From contig JARIAA010000029.1 of NCBI GenBank assembly GCA_029264635.1, forward strand, positions 1 through 11,501: a DNA stretch of 11,501 nt. The letters are read 5' to 3'. Both the position numbers and the translations under genes were made by a program. This document shows positions 1 to 5,781 of the stretch, piece by piece. Within the stretch, counting starts at the first letter, position 1, and each line of letters begins with the position of its first letter. Origin of the DNA: Psychrobacter sp. (GTDB lineage Bacteria > Pseudomonadota > Gammaproteobacteria > Pseudomonadales > Moraxellaceae). The notes beneath the pieces were generated by a model, which was given only the letters and a program-made list of their open reading frames with translations, was not told where the DNA came from and searched no databases.

Positions 1-15
1 AATAAATAAAATCTT

Positions 16-52
16 AAAAAAAAAAATGTATTCTGGCCCAGAGCTTTGGCTC
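16..52 (-). terminator. Possible intrinsic terminator of the lipoprotein gene
   Basis: Read on the minus strand just past the lipoprotein stop codon there is a short hairpin (GAGC, loop CAAA, GCTC, at 41-52). An alternative small stem lies beside it (TCTG/CAGA). About 14 bases further on is an uninterrupted run of 11 T (the A run at 16-26). The stem is only 4 bp and is not directly against the T run, so this is a weak call resting mainly on position and the T tract. Confidence 0.35.
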
Positions 53-58
53 AGCTAA

Positions 59-943
59 TTAACTGTCTGCTAAAATTTGAGTTTCTAAATAATCAGCGGC
101 TATATCATTAAAATGATTACAATACACACTATCTGTATCAGGCCCTATATAGCGGCTATAACCATTAAATATATAATCAGCAGTATAAACACTACCATCC
201 ATCTCTACAGCTGCTTCGTAACCAATATCACCTTTATAGTTACTAGGGTCTACTAAACGTATTGCACGATATTCATTGTTTTCGCCAACTTTAACAATTT
301 CATAGTCATAATTATTCGAGTTTGCTGCATTAGCTGTATCTAGCCATTCTTCAAGAGTCTTTTGATTTAAAAATGCGTATCCAAGTTTAAATACGGGAGA
401 GGATACCTTTTCAATAACATCTGCATAACAAATTGAATTGGCTGGGAATTGGGCGTTATTAAGATTATAAAGCGATAAAGGCGTAAAAAATCTTTCTGTG
501 TCCGCAGTCGTTATACCCGATATATCGTAACTTTTTAAAGCCGGCGTAAAGGTTAATGACTGATTATTGGTTGCAGAATTTAAGGTATATGAATAAGAGG
601 TAGGCGTCAATACCTTCAGTGTTGGGCTAATGATTGCATTAAACTCTTGCTTAGTGGCGTCGAAAGTACGGTAATAATTAGCTGCAATATAAGTGTAGGG
701 AAACGAAAAAGCAGGACTGTTGTTGACGCCTTCGAAAACCTTGGATGTCGTTTGAATTTGACCATCACGAAGCACTACATCTGAGCGTTCTGAATATCTT
801 AAGCCATTGTTATGACTAAAGCTAACTGTCGAAAACTGTATTTCGGTAGGTGATACAGTGTCATAGGATGAGTCATCACCGCCACAAGCAGCAAGCCCTA
901 AGGAGGCGACCAGAATGGTACTAAACGCAAATACAGTTTTCAT
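59..943 (-). CDS. Putative outer-membrane lipoprotein of unknown function
   Basis: I do not recognise this 294-residue protein. The N-terminus is a classical lipoprotein signal: K2, a hydrophobic stretch (residues 4-18), and a lipobox LAAC with the lipidated cysteine at C20. C20 is followed by Gly-Gly-Asp-Asp. The residue after Cys is not Asp, so outer-membrane sorting is expected under the usual Lol rule. The mature part is rich in Ser, Thr, Asn and Tyr with many short beta-like stretches, and it has two further cysteines (in NSICYAD and SVYCNHF) that could form a disulfide. No enzymatic motif is visible. A TTG two codons upstream is in frame, but the ATG at 943 sits about 7 bases after an AGGA Shine-Dalgarno and is preferred. 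The gene stands alone, with about 615 bp of gene-free AT-rich DNA upstream. This isolation and the lack of recognisable kin suggest an accessory gene. Confidence 0.8.
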   Translation of the reverse strand: MKTVFAFSTILVASLGLAACGGDDSSYDTVSPTEIQFSTVSFSHNNGLRYSERSDVVLRDGQIQTTSKVFEGVNNSPAFSFPYTYIAANYYRTFDATKQEFNAIISPTLKVLTPTSYSYTLNSATNNQSLTFTPALKSYDISGITTADTERFFTPLSLYNLNNAQFPANSICYADVIEKVSSPVFKLGYAFLNQKTLEEWLDTANAANSNNYDYEIVKVGENNEYRAIRLVDPSNYKGDIGYEAAVEMDGSVYTADYIFNGYSRYIGPDTDSVYCNHFNDIAADYLETQILADS

Positions 944-1558
944 ATACAATTCCTAAAGGGTATCAAAGTAGCAGCATGATTTGAGAGGTTCATATAGGTA
1001 TTTTAAATCAATATAATTATCAGACTTTTGTAAATTGCATTTAGAAGATGTTTAGAAGTCATTTATGGCATTGATAGAGAGCATCTTTTAGACAGTTTAA
1101 AAGTTAAGATATTAAGTTTAGTCATTCCAATAGTTTATTTCATCGCAGGAAGGTAAAAAAAGTCCTATACCCAGCTGGTCTTAAAAATGGGATGATACTA
1201 AATGAATGCTGCTAACAATAACTCTTATTCCTTCATAAATAATGTGTCACAATTCTAACTAAAGTATCAATATTGTAATCGACTTAAGTTATCTCTACAA
1301 GAATTATATTCGCCAGAATCTGCAAACTAGTTAATTTATACATAATCGATCATTAGACGCCTGTTTATGCTAAAGAATAAAAGGCTAAAGCTCATATCCT
1401 TAGCCTAGTTGGTTTTAATCGTATTGAAAACGAGCAGATTAAAATAAGATAAATTCTAGAATGAAGGATGATAGGGCAAGTTGGTTAATGAGCAGATACA
1501 TAAAGGGCTGGAGTCATCAATTTTGCTTAGCTAACAGATAATGGCAGCTAGACTAGGT
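944..1558. other. AT-rich intergenic stretch, no gene seen
   Basis: About 615 bp between the lipoprotein start and the UPF0145 stop hold no ORF that I would call. The best plus-strand candidates are 18 codons (from the ATG at about 1201) and 26 codons (from about 1461), both without a ribosome binding site. It must contain the leftward promoter of the lipoprotein gene, but I could not pick a convincing -35/-10 pair. Visible structure is one good hairpin terminator (1371-1406) and a looser inverted repeat (1042-1050 with 1082-1090, one G-T wobble, 31-base loop). I looked for remnants of a transposase and could not establish one. Confidence 0.6.
1371..1406 (-). terminator. Intrinsic terminator downstream of the UPF0145 pair
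   Basis: On the minus strand a 7-bp perfect stem, AGGCTAA (1406-1400) with TTAGCCT (1388-1382), closes an 11-base loop and runs directly into TTTATTCTTTA (1381-1371). It lies about 150 bases past the stop of the membrane-anchored UPF0145 gene and fits as the end of that leftward transcript. The stem is followed by a weaker T-rich run on the plus strand too, so some bidirectional activity is possible. Confidence 0.65.
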
Positions 1559-2032
1559 TTAAGGATTGTCGACAGTGACGACTGCTGTACCATAAGCGAT
1601 AGCTTCGACCATGCTGCCAAGCTGGTTGATGTTACTTACCTCAAAGCGTAAACCGTAGATATGATTGTAGCCTTTTGCCTGTGCTTGGGTACGCATGCGG
1701 ACGACGGCTTCACGGCGAGCGCGATCAAGCAAAGTCTCATAGGTGGTTAAGTTGAGACCAAACAAGCTCATGACTCGAGCGATCACCATTTTAAAGTAAT
1801 CTTGCGCGATGACGACGCTACCGAGTACCAATTCACCTTCACTACCCGTCGTCATTTTGGGCTGATAAAAGCGTTCAGTCGAAACGACAATATGCGCCAA
1901 TTCCTTTTCTGATATCAGTAAACGTGCTAAGTGCTGACGCTCATGACGCGCACCAAAAAACCAACCCACCACGAACAGTACAACGAGTGGCGCATAGTTG
2001 ATTAGCATCTGCGTAACAGAGTGGTTATTCAT
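1559..2032 (-). CDS. Membrane-anchored UPF0145 (YbjQ-like) family protein
   Basis: A 157-residue protein with one N-terminal transmembrane segment (about residues 10-27, APLVVLFVVGWFFG), a basic juxtamembrane stretch (RHERQHLAR), then a divergent UPF0145/YbjQ-type domain (about 45-153). Family features are the helix with LLDRARREAVVRM (101-113), the IYGLRFEV strand (125-132) and the terminal YGTAVV (147-152). The usual Val-Gly-Gly before the long helix is replaced here by FGLNLTTYE, so this copy has drifted. YbjQ proteins form small ring-like oligomers and are often annotated as heavy-metal-binding, but their function is not established. The start has a good site (AGAGG, 6-7 bases before ATG). 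The gene lies 55 bp behind a soluble paralogue, so the two are probably cotranscribed. Membrane tethering of one member is the notable feature. Confidence 0.8.
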   Translation of the reverse strand: MNNHSVTQMLINYAPLVVLFVVGWFFGARHERQHLARLLISEKELAHIVVSTERFYQPKMTTGSEGELVLGSVVIAQDYFKMVIARVMSLFGLNLTTYETLLDRARREAVVRMRTQAQAKGYNHIYGLRFEVSNINQLGSMVEAIAYGTAVVTVDNP

Positions 2033-2049
2033 GACACGCCTCTTATTCT

Positions 2050-2073
2050 AAAAAGCTTTTTGTACTGGGGTAC
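2050..2073 (-). repeat. Two adjacent palindromes between the UPF0145 genes
   Basis: The 55-bp spacer carries two abutting palindromes: AAAAAGCTTTTT (2050-2061) and GTACTGGGGTAC (2062-2073, 4-bp arms). They lie immediately upstream of the ribosome binding site of the membrane-anchored UPF0145 gene. They could form a small intercistronic mRNA hairpin or be chance AT-rich structure. Neither arm is long enough for a firm functional call. Confidence 0.35.
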
Positions 2074-2087
2074 TAAGATTGAGATAA

Positions 2088-2531
2088 TTAGCCGAAAGGA
2101 TTAAAGCGTGGTAAATCATCTGCAGGCGTTTGCGCTGGGTTTACCGGTTGGCTTGGTGGCTGATTAGGTGGGTTATGTGGCGGCTGATAGTGCACAGGCT
2201 GCTGTTGTATCGGTACAATCTTAACCGCTGTGCCATAAACGAATAGTTCTGAGGCGCCTTGTGCAATACTAGAGGTCGAAAAACGCAGACCAACGATGGC
2301 ATCTGCACCCAATGCTTCTGCCTTGATGATCATACGGTCTATGGCTTCTTGGCGCGACTCCTCTAACAGCTCAGTATAGGCGGTCAGCTCACCACCAACG
2401 ATGTTTTTGAGTCCAGCAAATAAGTCTTTACCAACGTGCTTTGAGCGCACGGTACTGCCATACACGACGTCTAAACGTTCTGTGATCTGGTAGTTGGGCA
2501 AGTGCTCAAGATTAGAGAGTTGCACGGTCAT
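2088..2531 (-). CDS. UPF0145 (YbjQ-like) family protein with proline-rich tail
   Basis: A 147-residue soluble protein, the better preserved of the two UPF0145 paralogues. The domain spans about residues 12-106. It includes the early strand LDVVYGSTVRS, the helical KDLFAGLKNIVGGE (35-48) with the conserved Val-Gly-Gly, the long helix LLEESRQEAIDRMIIKAEA, the hallmark LGADAIVGLRF (74-84) and the terminal VYGTAVKI (98-105). After the domain comes a low-complexity tail (107-147) with many Pro, Gln and Asn, ending in LPRFNPFG. It looks like a flexible linker with a short terminal motif. The start is supported by AAGG about 7 bases before the ATG. The function of the family is unknown despite its common heavy-metal-binding label. 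It has the same orientation as the membrane-anchored paralogue 55 bp downstream, so I infer a two-gene operon. Confidence 0.85.
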   Translation of the reverse strand: MTVQLSNLEHLPNYQITERLDVVYGSTVRSKHVGKDLFAGLKNIVGGELTAYTELLEESRQEAIDRMIIKAEALGADAIVGLRFSTSSIAQGASELFVYGTAVKIVPIQQQPVHYQPPHNPPNQPPSQPVNPAQTPADDLPRFNPFG

Positions 2532-2579
2532 AGTATTACCTTATGAATGACTGATAGAGCAGGTATGCAAAAACTGACT

Positions 2580-2617
2580 TATAAACCGTGTTCATATATC
2601 ACTGAACACGATTTATA
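2580..2617 (-). terminator. Strong hairpin after the UPF0149 gene, probable terminator
   Basis: An 8-bp perfect stem, CGTGTTCA (2587-2594) with TGAACACG (2603-2610), is extended after one C/A mismatch by TATAAA (2580-2585) with TTTATA (2612-2617). It begins 8 bases past the UPF0149 stop codon and on the minus strand is followed after a few bases by TTTTT. It could end the UPF0149 transcript. It also sits 50-90 bases upstream of the UPF0145 start, so an operator role for the dyad cannot be excluded. Confidence 0.5.
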
Positions 2618-2624
2618 GAGAAAC

Positions 2625-3182
2625 CTAATCATTGGTATGAAACAATAAAAACAGCTCAGTTAAGTTGCCTTCGATACTGTTTGCCATTTGTGCCATCTTG
2701 TCTTCATCAGCTCGCATCTGTGCAAGCTCAGGGTCTTCATCATCAATACCACTTAGCACGATCATAGGCAAGGTCAATACAGCCACGTCTTCTGCCGTAT
2801 CTTCGTTTTCGAACCAGTCGCTTGCCTCGTCACCATACATAGCATCGACGAATCCAATTGACCATGCAACAATGTCCGACTCTTCAGAGAAGTCGACTGC
2901 CACCTCTTCGTTGCCCGCATCTTCACCAAAAGGCAATTCAATAGGCGTCTCGTTTTTTAGCTCAGCCATGATAGATTCGCGCCAGCGCTGAATACCGTCA
3001 ACAACATTTTCTGGAAGATCGCTTACATGACCTTCAAACAAGGCATCTAGCCAATTTGGAAGGGGACGTCCAATCACCGTCGCTGTCAAAAAGCCATGGG
3101 TTGCGACACTATCAAGGACAAACTGACTCTCTTGATTGTCCAAAAAATCTAGCAGTTCATCAAAACTTAAAGGGTTACTCAT
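2625..3182 (-). CDS. UPF0149 (YecA/YgfB-like) family protein
   Basis: A 185-residue acidic protein with the pattern of the UPF0149/YecA-YgfB family. It has an N-terminal helical region (SFDELLDFLDN), the signature HGFLTATVIGRPLPNWLDALF (29-49), and the second conserved block VAWSIGFVDAMYG (105-117), followed by a helical segment containing LTLPMIVLSG (137-145). Unlike E. coli YecA there is no C-terminal zinc-binding SEC-C motif, so it belongs to the shorter YgfB-like group. Members are small cytoplasmic proteins without a known enzymatic role. Two starts are possible. The ATG at 3191 is only one base from the AAGGA site, whereas the ATG at 3182 is 10 bases away, so 3182 is preferred. It is the next gene after the acidic small protein on the same strand, but a 206-bp gap suggests its own promoter. 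Confidence 0.85.
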   Translation of the reverse strand: MSNPLSFDELLDFLDNQESQFVLDSVATHGFLTATVIGRPLPNWLDALFEGHVSDLPENVVDGIQRWRESIMAELKNETPIELPFGEDAGNEEVAVDFSEESDIVAWSIGFVDAMYGDEASDWFENEDTAEDVAVLTLPMIVLSGIDDEDPELAQMRADEDKMAQMANSIEGNLTELFLLFHTND

Positions 3183-3388
3183 AAAATACATATCCTTGGG
3201 TCGATAGGAGTGTCTATAAAAAACATAACTACTTGTATGCTAACTATTGCATGGACAACCGTTGAATACTAGCACTAACACCTACGACTATCACTAAAAT
3301 ACAATAGGTTCAGCTTAGCATAATTGGATGGTAGTATTCTGTTATGTCCTATATAAACTCAATCATTAGATGGGTTGAGGTTAGTGGT

Positions 3389-3631
3389 CTAAATATCGTC
3401 GTCGTCATCCCAATCTGCATCGAAATCATCGTCGTCGTCACCTAAATCGTCAAGCTCATCTTTTAGCGCCTTTTCTAACCGCTTCTCTTCTAACAGATTA
3501 TCGATTAAACGGCGCTTTTCAAGACTGCTTAAACGGGTGCGTGCACTGGACTCTGCTTCTTCGACCAATTTTGCGTCATCATCATCGGCGAATTCGCCAT
3601 CAAAATCATCATCAATATCAGAATCACTCAT
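3389..3631 (-). CDS. Highly acidic small protein, PA3496-like
   Basis: An 80-residue protein in which about 35 residues are Asp or Glu by my count. It has Asp-rich ends (FADDDDA near residues 14-20, a DDDDD run near 66-70 and WDDDDDI at the C-terminus). Between them is a charged, probably helical centre (about 29-63) containing SLEKRRLIDNLLEEKRLEKAL. The central Arg/Glu/Leu pattern resembles the small PA3496-type proteins of gammaproteobacteria, which are annotated as putative envelope-integrity proteins. I recall this from family knowledge and did not test it. No signal peptide or membrane segment is visible, so the protein as encoded is cytoplasmic. The start is firm: AGGAG six bases before the ATG. 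Runs of GAY codons make it a simple-sequence region that could vary in length between strains. Confidence 0.7.
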   Translation of the reverse strand: MSDSDIDDDFDGEFADDDDAKLVEEAESSARTRLSSLEKRRLIDNLLEEKRLEKALKDELDDLGDDDDDFDADWDDDDDI

Positions 3632-3769
3632 GACAAACTCCTATTATTTGGGCAATAAATTCAAAATACATTGATATACCTATGCCTTATAAGGTCTTAG
3701 TCGCACCTTGTCAATAGTTTTTACGCATTTCACTATTTTTTTGGTGCTACTAGCAGGATTTTACAACGG

Positions 3770-3793
3770 TTGAGCTGATTTTTTTGAGCTGAT
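3770..3793. repeat. Short direct repeat TTGAGCTGAT x2
   Basis: The 10-base unit TTGAGCTGAT occurs at 3770-3779 and 3784-3793, separated by TTTT, a 14-base period. It lies about 140-160 bases upstream of the acidic protein's start codon and just beyond the end of the Smp-like gene. It might be a pair of half-sites for a regulator or a small slippage duplication. Nothing visible decides between these. Confidence 0.45.
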
Positions 3794-3857
3794 ATGATGC
3801 ACAATAGTCAGTTTAAGTTTAAAAGTATTATTTTAAGGATGTCCGCTTAAAAAGTTG

Positions 3858-5447
3858 TTAAGTAAGCGACTCCTCTTCATTGCCTGTCATGAGGACCGCG
3901 TTACGAACAGTCGCCAAGCGTTGGATCATCGCCTCATTACCGCCATCGAATACCGCACATTCGCGCTCATAGACGGTAGTAGGACGTTTGAGGCTATGCA
4001 CTTGGACATGATTACCAATTTGTTTGAGACCTGCATTAGGTAATAAGATGAGCATTTGCTCTTTTCTTGCCACACTTTTTAGTAGCTGCGTCATTGCTTG
4101 AGACTGAGCATCATCACTTACCCCAGCTTTAACTGGTAGCGCAAAGCGTGACAGCTCAATGTGTTTTTCGTGAATGATTTTATTGAGCATCAAGTAAAGT
4201 TTACCGAGCATGACGCCTGCCAAGGCAACCTTGGCATGGCTATTATCAGCTTTAAGTAACGCCGTCGCCCCGCTTTCGTCAAAACGCGGGTCGTTAATGA
4301 CGCTCACACCCAGTAACAATGGCAGCTTAAGTAGCTCGGTTGCCGCTTGGTTGAGTAGTTGCGTACACAGCGCCAGATAAGGCAGGCGCATCTCAGGCGC
4401 TAAGCGCTCAAGCATGTTATATTCATCGTGAAACATAATCTGCACGCTCACCGTATCAAAGGCGCGCGTTGTAGATAGTTTTGAGACCCTACTTGTGAAT
4501 TTATCGTTAGTGATATCACTGCCACTAGCATTAATAGCTTGCGGTCCACTAATAGCATGATTATTAGACGTAGTCTGGTTCTTATACATAGTGCGGTTAT
4601 CAGAGCCACTACTTTGAGCCTCATTTTGTCTATTAGGGGTTTGTTCATGACTGGAGTCAGGCTGAGTTGCATTGGTAGTATTAGAGGCATCACCACCAGC
4701 TTGCTGGGCTCTTAAGTACGCATTTAGCTCATCATGAATGCCTGCCGTATTAATCTTCGTTGACTTAGAAGTCTTTGCTTGTGTAGCAGCACGGTCTCTG
4801 ACAGCATTATCTTTTGTGAGTCCTACATTATCACTACGGACGTTGTCATTGCTATCTTCGCCATCACTAACATCATGCACACGGCTATGGTTTACATGAC
4901 TAAACTGCGCGTATTGCTCACGGTGTAAGTTTTCGATATCGCGGCTGAGCGCATTGATTTGCTCTTTGGTCGGGCGTGCGACATAGCCATACAATAGCCA
5001 TAAGAACACATGAAAAATCAGTGAGCCAATGACAAATGGCCATTGCATGGCGATAATCTCACCCTTACTGATGTCCTTTAGCGTTAAAGCGACACTACCG
5101 ATTACAGCATCGCCTTTGGTTGCCACTTGGCGAATTGTATCGCCTTGCTGCATAGGCGCATTGCCTACGGGCACCAAAATCTCGTCGTTACTGTCTTTGA
5201 TGACTATGCGTGCGACATCTTGTTCGCTGGTATAGCGATTGGCAATCACACTGAGACTGACGCGATCTTTGTTTTCTAAAGACAGACTTGCCTCATCGAT
5301 AAGCTGGGCGACCATCTGCTCGCCTTTTTGCTCACGGCTTTTAGTCAGCTGCTGATCCGTACTAATAATGAGCAATAAAGTCTGCAAACAAAAACTGACT
5401 AGAATGATAATGGCAAACAACCCTTGCCGCGGCGCTAAATAGGTCAT
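3858..5447 (-). CDS. Smp/YtjB-like membrane protein with degenerate cyclase-like C-terminal domain
   Basis: A 529-residue inner-membrane protein. TM1 is about residues 10-29, a periplasmic domain of roughly 105 residues follows, and TM2 is about 136-156. This N-terminal half matches the layout of E. coli Smp/YtjB, whose gene is likewise divergent from serB. That shared position supports the assignment. A cytoplasmic linker (about 160-325) is low complexity, rich in Asn, Ser, Thr, Asp and Gln. The C-terminal domain (about 330-500) follows the order of class III nucleotide cyclase domains: strand VSVQIMF, helix around LERLAPE, helix HAKVALAGVMLGKL, strand LPVKAGVS, then a helix leading to QMLILLP and a final PTTVYERECAV. 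The metal-binding aspartates and the GD signature are not where an active enzyme has them, so a non-catalytic domain is inferred. The ribosome binding site is poor (no purine-rich box before the ATG). A weak stem overlaps the stop codon. Confidence 0.75.
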   Translation of the reverse strand: MTYLAPRQGLFAIIILVSFCLQTLLLIISTDQQLTKSREQKGEQMVAQLIDEASLSLENKDRVSLSVIANRYTSEQDVARIVIKDSNDEILVPVGNAPMQQGDTIRQVATKGDAVIGSVALTLKDISKGEIIAMQWPFVIGSLIFHVFLWLLYGYVARPTKEQINALSRDIENLHREQYAQFSHVNHSRVHDVSDGEDSNDNVRSDNVGLTKDNAVRDRAATQAKTSKSTKINTAGIHDELNAYLRAQQAGGDASNTTNATQPDSSHEQTPNRQNEAQSSGSDNRTMYKNQTTSNNHAISGPQAINASGSDITNDKFTSRVSKLSTTRAFDTVSVQIMFHDEYNMLERLAPEMRLPYLALCTQLLNQAATELLKLPLLLGVSVINDPRFDESGATALLKADNSHAKVALAGVMLGKLYLMLNKIIHEKHIELSRFALPVKAGVSDDAQSQAMTQLLKSVARKEQMLILLPNAGLKQIGNHVQVHSLKRPTTVYERECAVFDGGNEAMIQRLATVRNAVLMTGNEEESLT

Positions 5448-5480
5448 GATATGTTAAACTTTTTTGAATAAGGGAAATTG

Positions 5481-5506
5481 AAAAACAAGACTGCTGCTTG
5501 TTTTTT
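5481..5506. terminator. Bidirectional terminator-like hairpin in the Smp-like gene leader
   Basis: A perfect 9-bp stem, AAAAACAAG (5481-5489) with CTTGTTTTT (5497-5505), closes a 7-base loop and is followed by a further T on the plus strand. On the minus strand it also ends in five T. It has the shape of an intrinsic terminator in both directions. It lies only 34-59 bases upstream of the leftward start codon, where there is no upstream gene to terminate, so attenuation or insulation between the divergent units is possible. Confidence 0.5.
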
Positions 5507-5560
5507 AGAAGAGTATGTCACGAATTATTTTAATGTAAACCAACCTTGGCTCGCTATGTA

Positions 5561-5665
5561 ATGATTAATGAGCAAGTTGAGGCTACCTACTATATCACCA
5601 TCGTGCTCATCATACTTTTAGCTGTCAGTATACATTTAATTGTCTGTAAAGTTAGACCATTATAA
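5561..5665 (+). CDS. Possible 34-residue membrane microprotein
   Basis: An ATG-to-TAA ORF of 34 codons lies wholly inside the divergent intergenic region. Its product has a polar N-terminus (MINEQVEAT), a continuous hydrophobic stretch of about 20 residues (YYITIVLIILLAVSIHLIV, residues 10-28) and a basic end (CKVRPL). That is the layout of a single-span small membrane protein with a cytoplasmic basic tail. Against it: there is no Shine-Dalgarno sequence before the ATG, and AT-rich DNA readily yields hydrophobic short ORFs by chance. I list it as a candidate only. Confidence 0.2.
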   Translation: MINEQVEATYYITIVLIILLAVSIHLIVCKVRPL

Positions 5666-5692
5666 CAGTCGTGATGAGCATTATAAGGCAAC

Positions 5693-5701
5693 TGTTATAC
5701 T
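5693..5701 (+). promoter_or_regulatory. Candidate extended -10 promoter for serB
   Basis: TGTTATACT matches an extended -10 element (TG, one base, then TATACT with five of six consensus bases). No good -35 lies 17 bases upstream, which extended -10 promoters can tolerate. It would give a leader of roughly 70-75 bases before the preferred serB ATG. A second weaker -10-like box (TATAAC) occurs at 5661-5666. Confidence 0.35.
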
Positions 5702-5781
5702 TTGCGCTTATGTATAGGCGATATCAGGTAAAACTGTTATTATTCCTAATCTTAACTGCGCATACAAGGGACAATCGAGAC

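Larger units (their letters stand above)
5448..5781. other. Divergent promoter region between the Smp-like gene and serB
   Basis: About 334 bp separate the two divergently read genes if serB starts at 5782. The stretch must hold both promoters. It contains a terminator-like hairpin close to the Smp-like start (5481-5506), a possible 34-codon ORF (5561-5665) and an extended -10 candidate for serB (5693-5701). In-frame sequence upstream of serB (from 5674) could encode a hydrophobic extension but lacks a ribosome binding site. Confidence 0.6.

Noticed and set aside
1130..1250. Possible transposase remnant in the AT-rich gap
   Set aside because: Short translated pieces gave only vague resemblance and no terminal inverted repeats or DDE residues could be placed.
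2665..2991. Plus-strand 108-codon ORF opposite the UPF0149 gene
   Set aside because: It lies wholly antisense to a well-supported family member, is Ser-rich as expected from antisense frames, and has no recognisable domain.
3342..3388. Hairpin after the acidic protein gene (CTCAA/TTGAG)
   Set aside because: Only a 5-bp stem with mismatches and a long loop, and no proper T run, so it is too weak to call a terminator.
3844..3868. Stem CGCTTA/TAAGCG overlapping the stop codon of the Smp-like gene
   Set aside because: A 6-bp stem with a 13-base loop and no T tract after it on the minus strand does not support a terminator call.
4448..4696. Second minus-strand ORF inside the Smp-like gene
   Set aside because: It overlaps the linker-coding region in another frame and has no ribosome binding site or domain.
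5671..5781. Upstream in-frame extension of SerB (GTG at 5671, ATG at 5674) giving a hydrophobic 36-37 residue N-terminus
   Set aside because: Neither start has a ribosome binding site, a likely extended -10 promoter lies inside it, and SerB is a cytosolic enzyme. The ATG at 5782 has AAGGGA at 10 bases.
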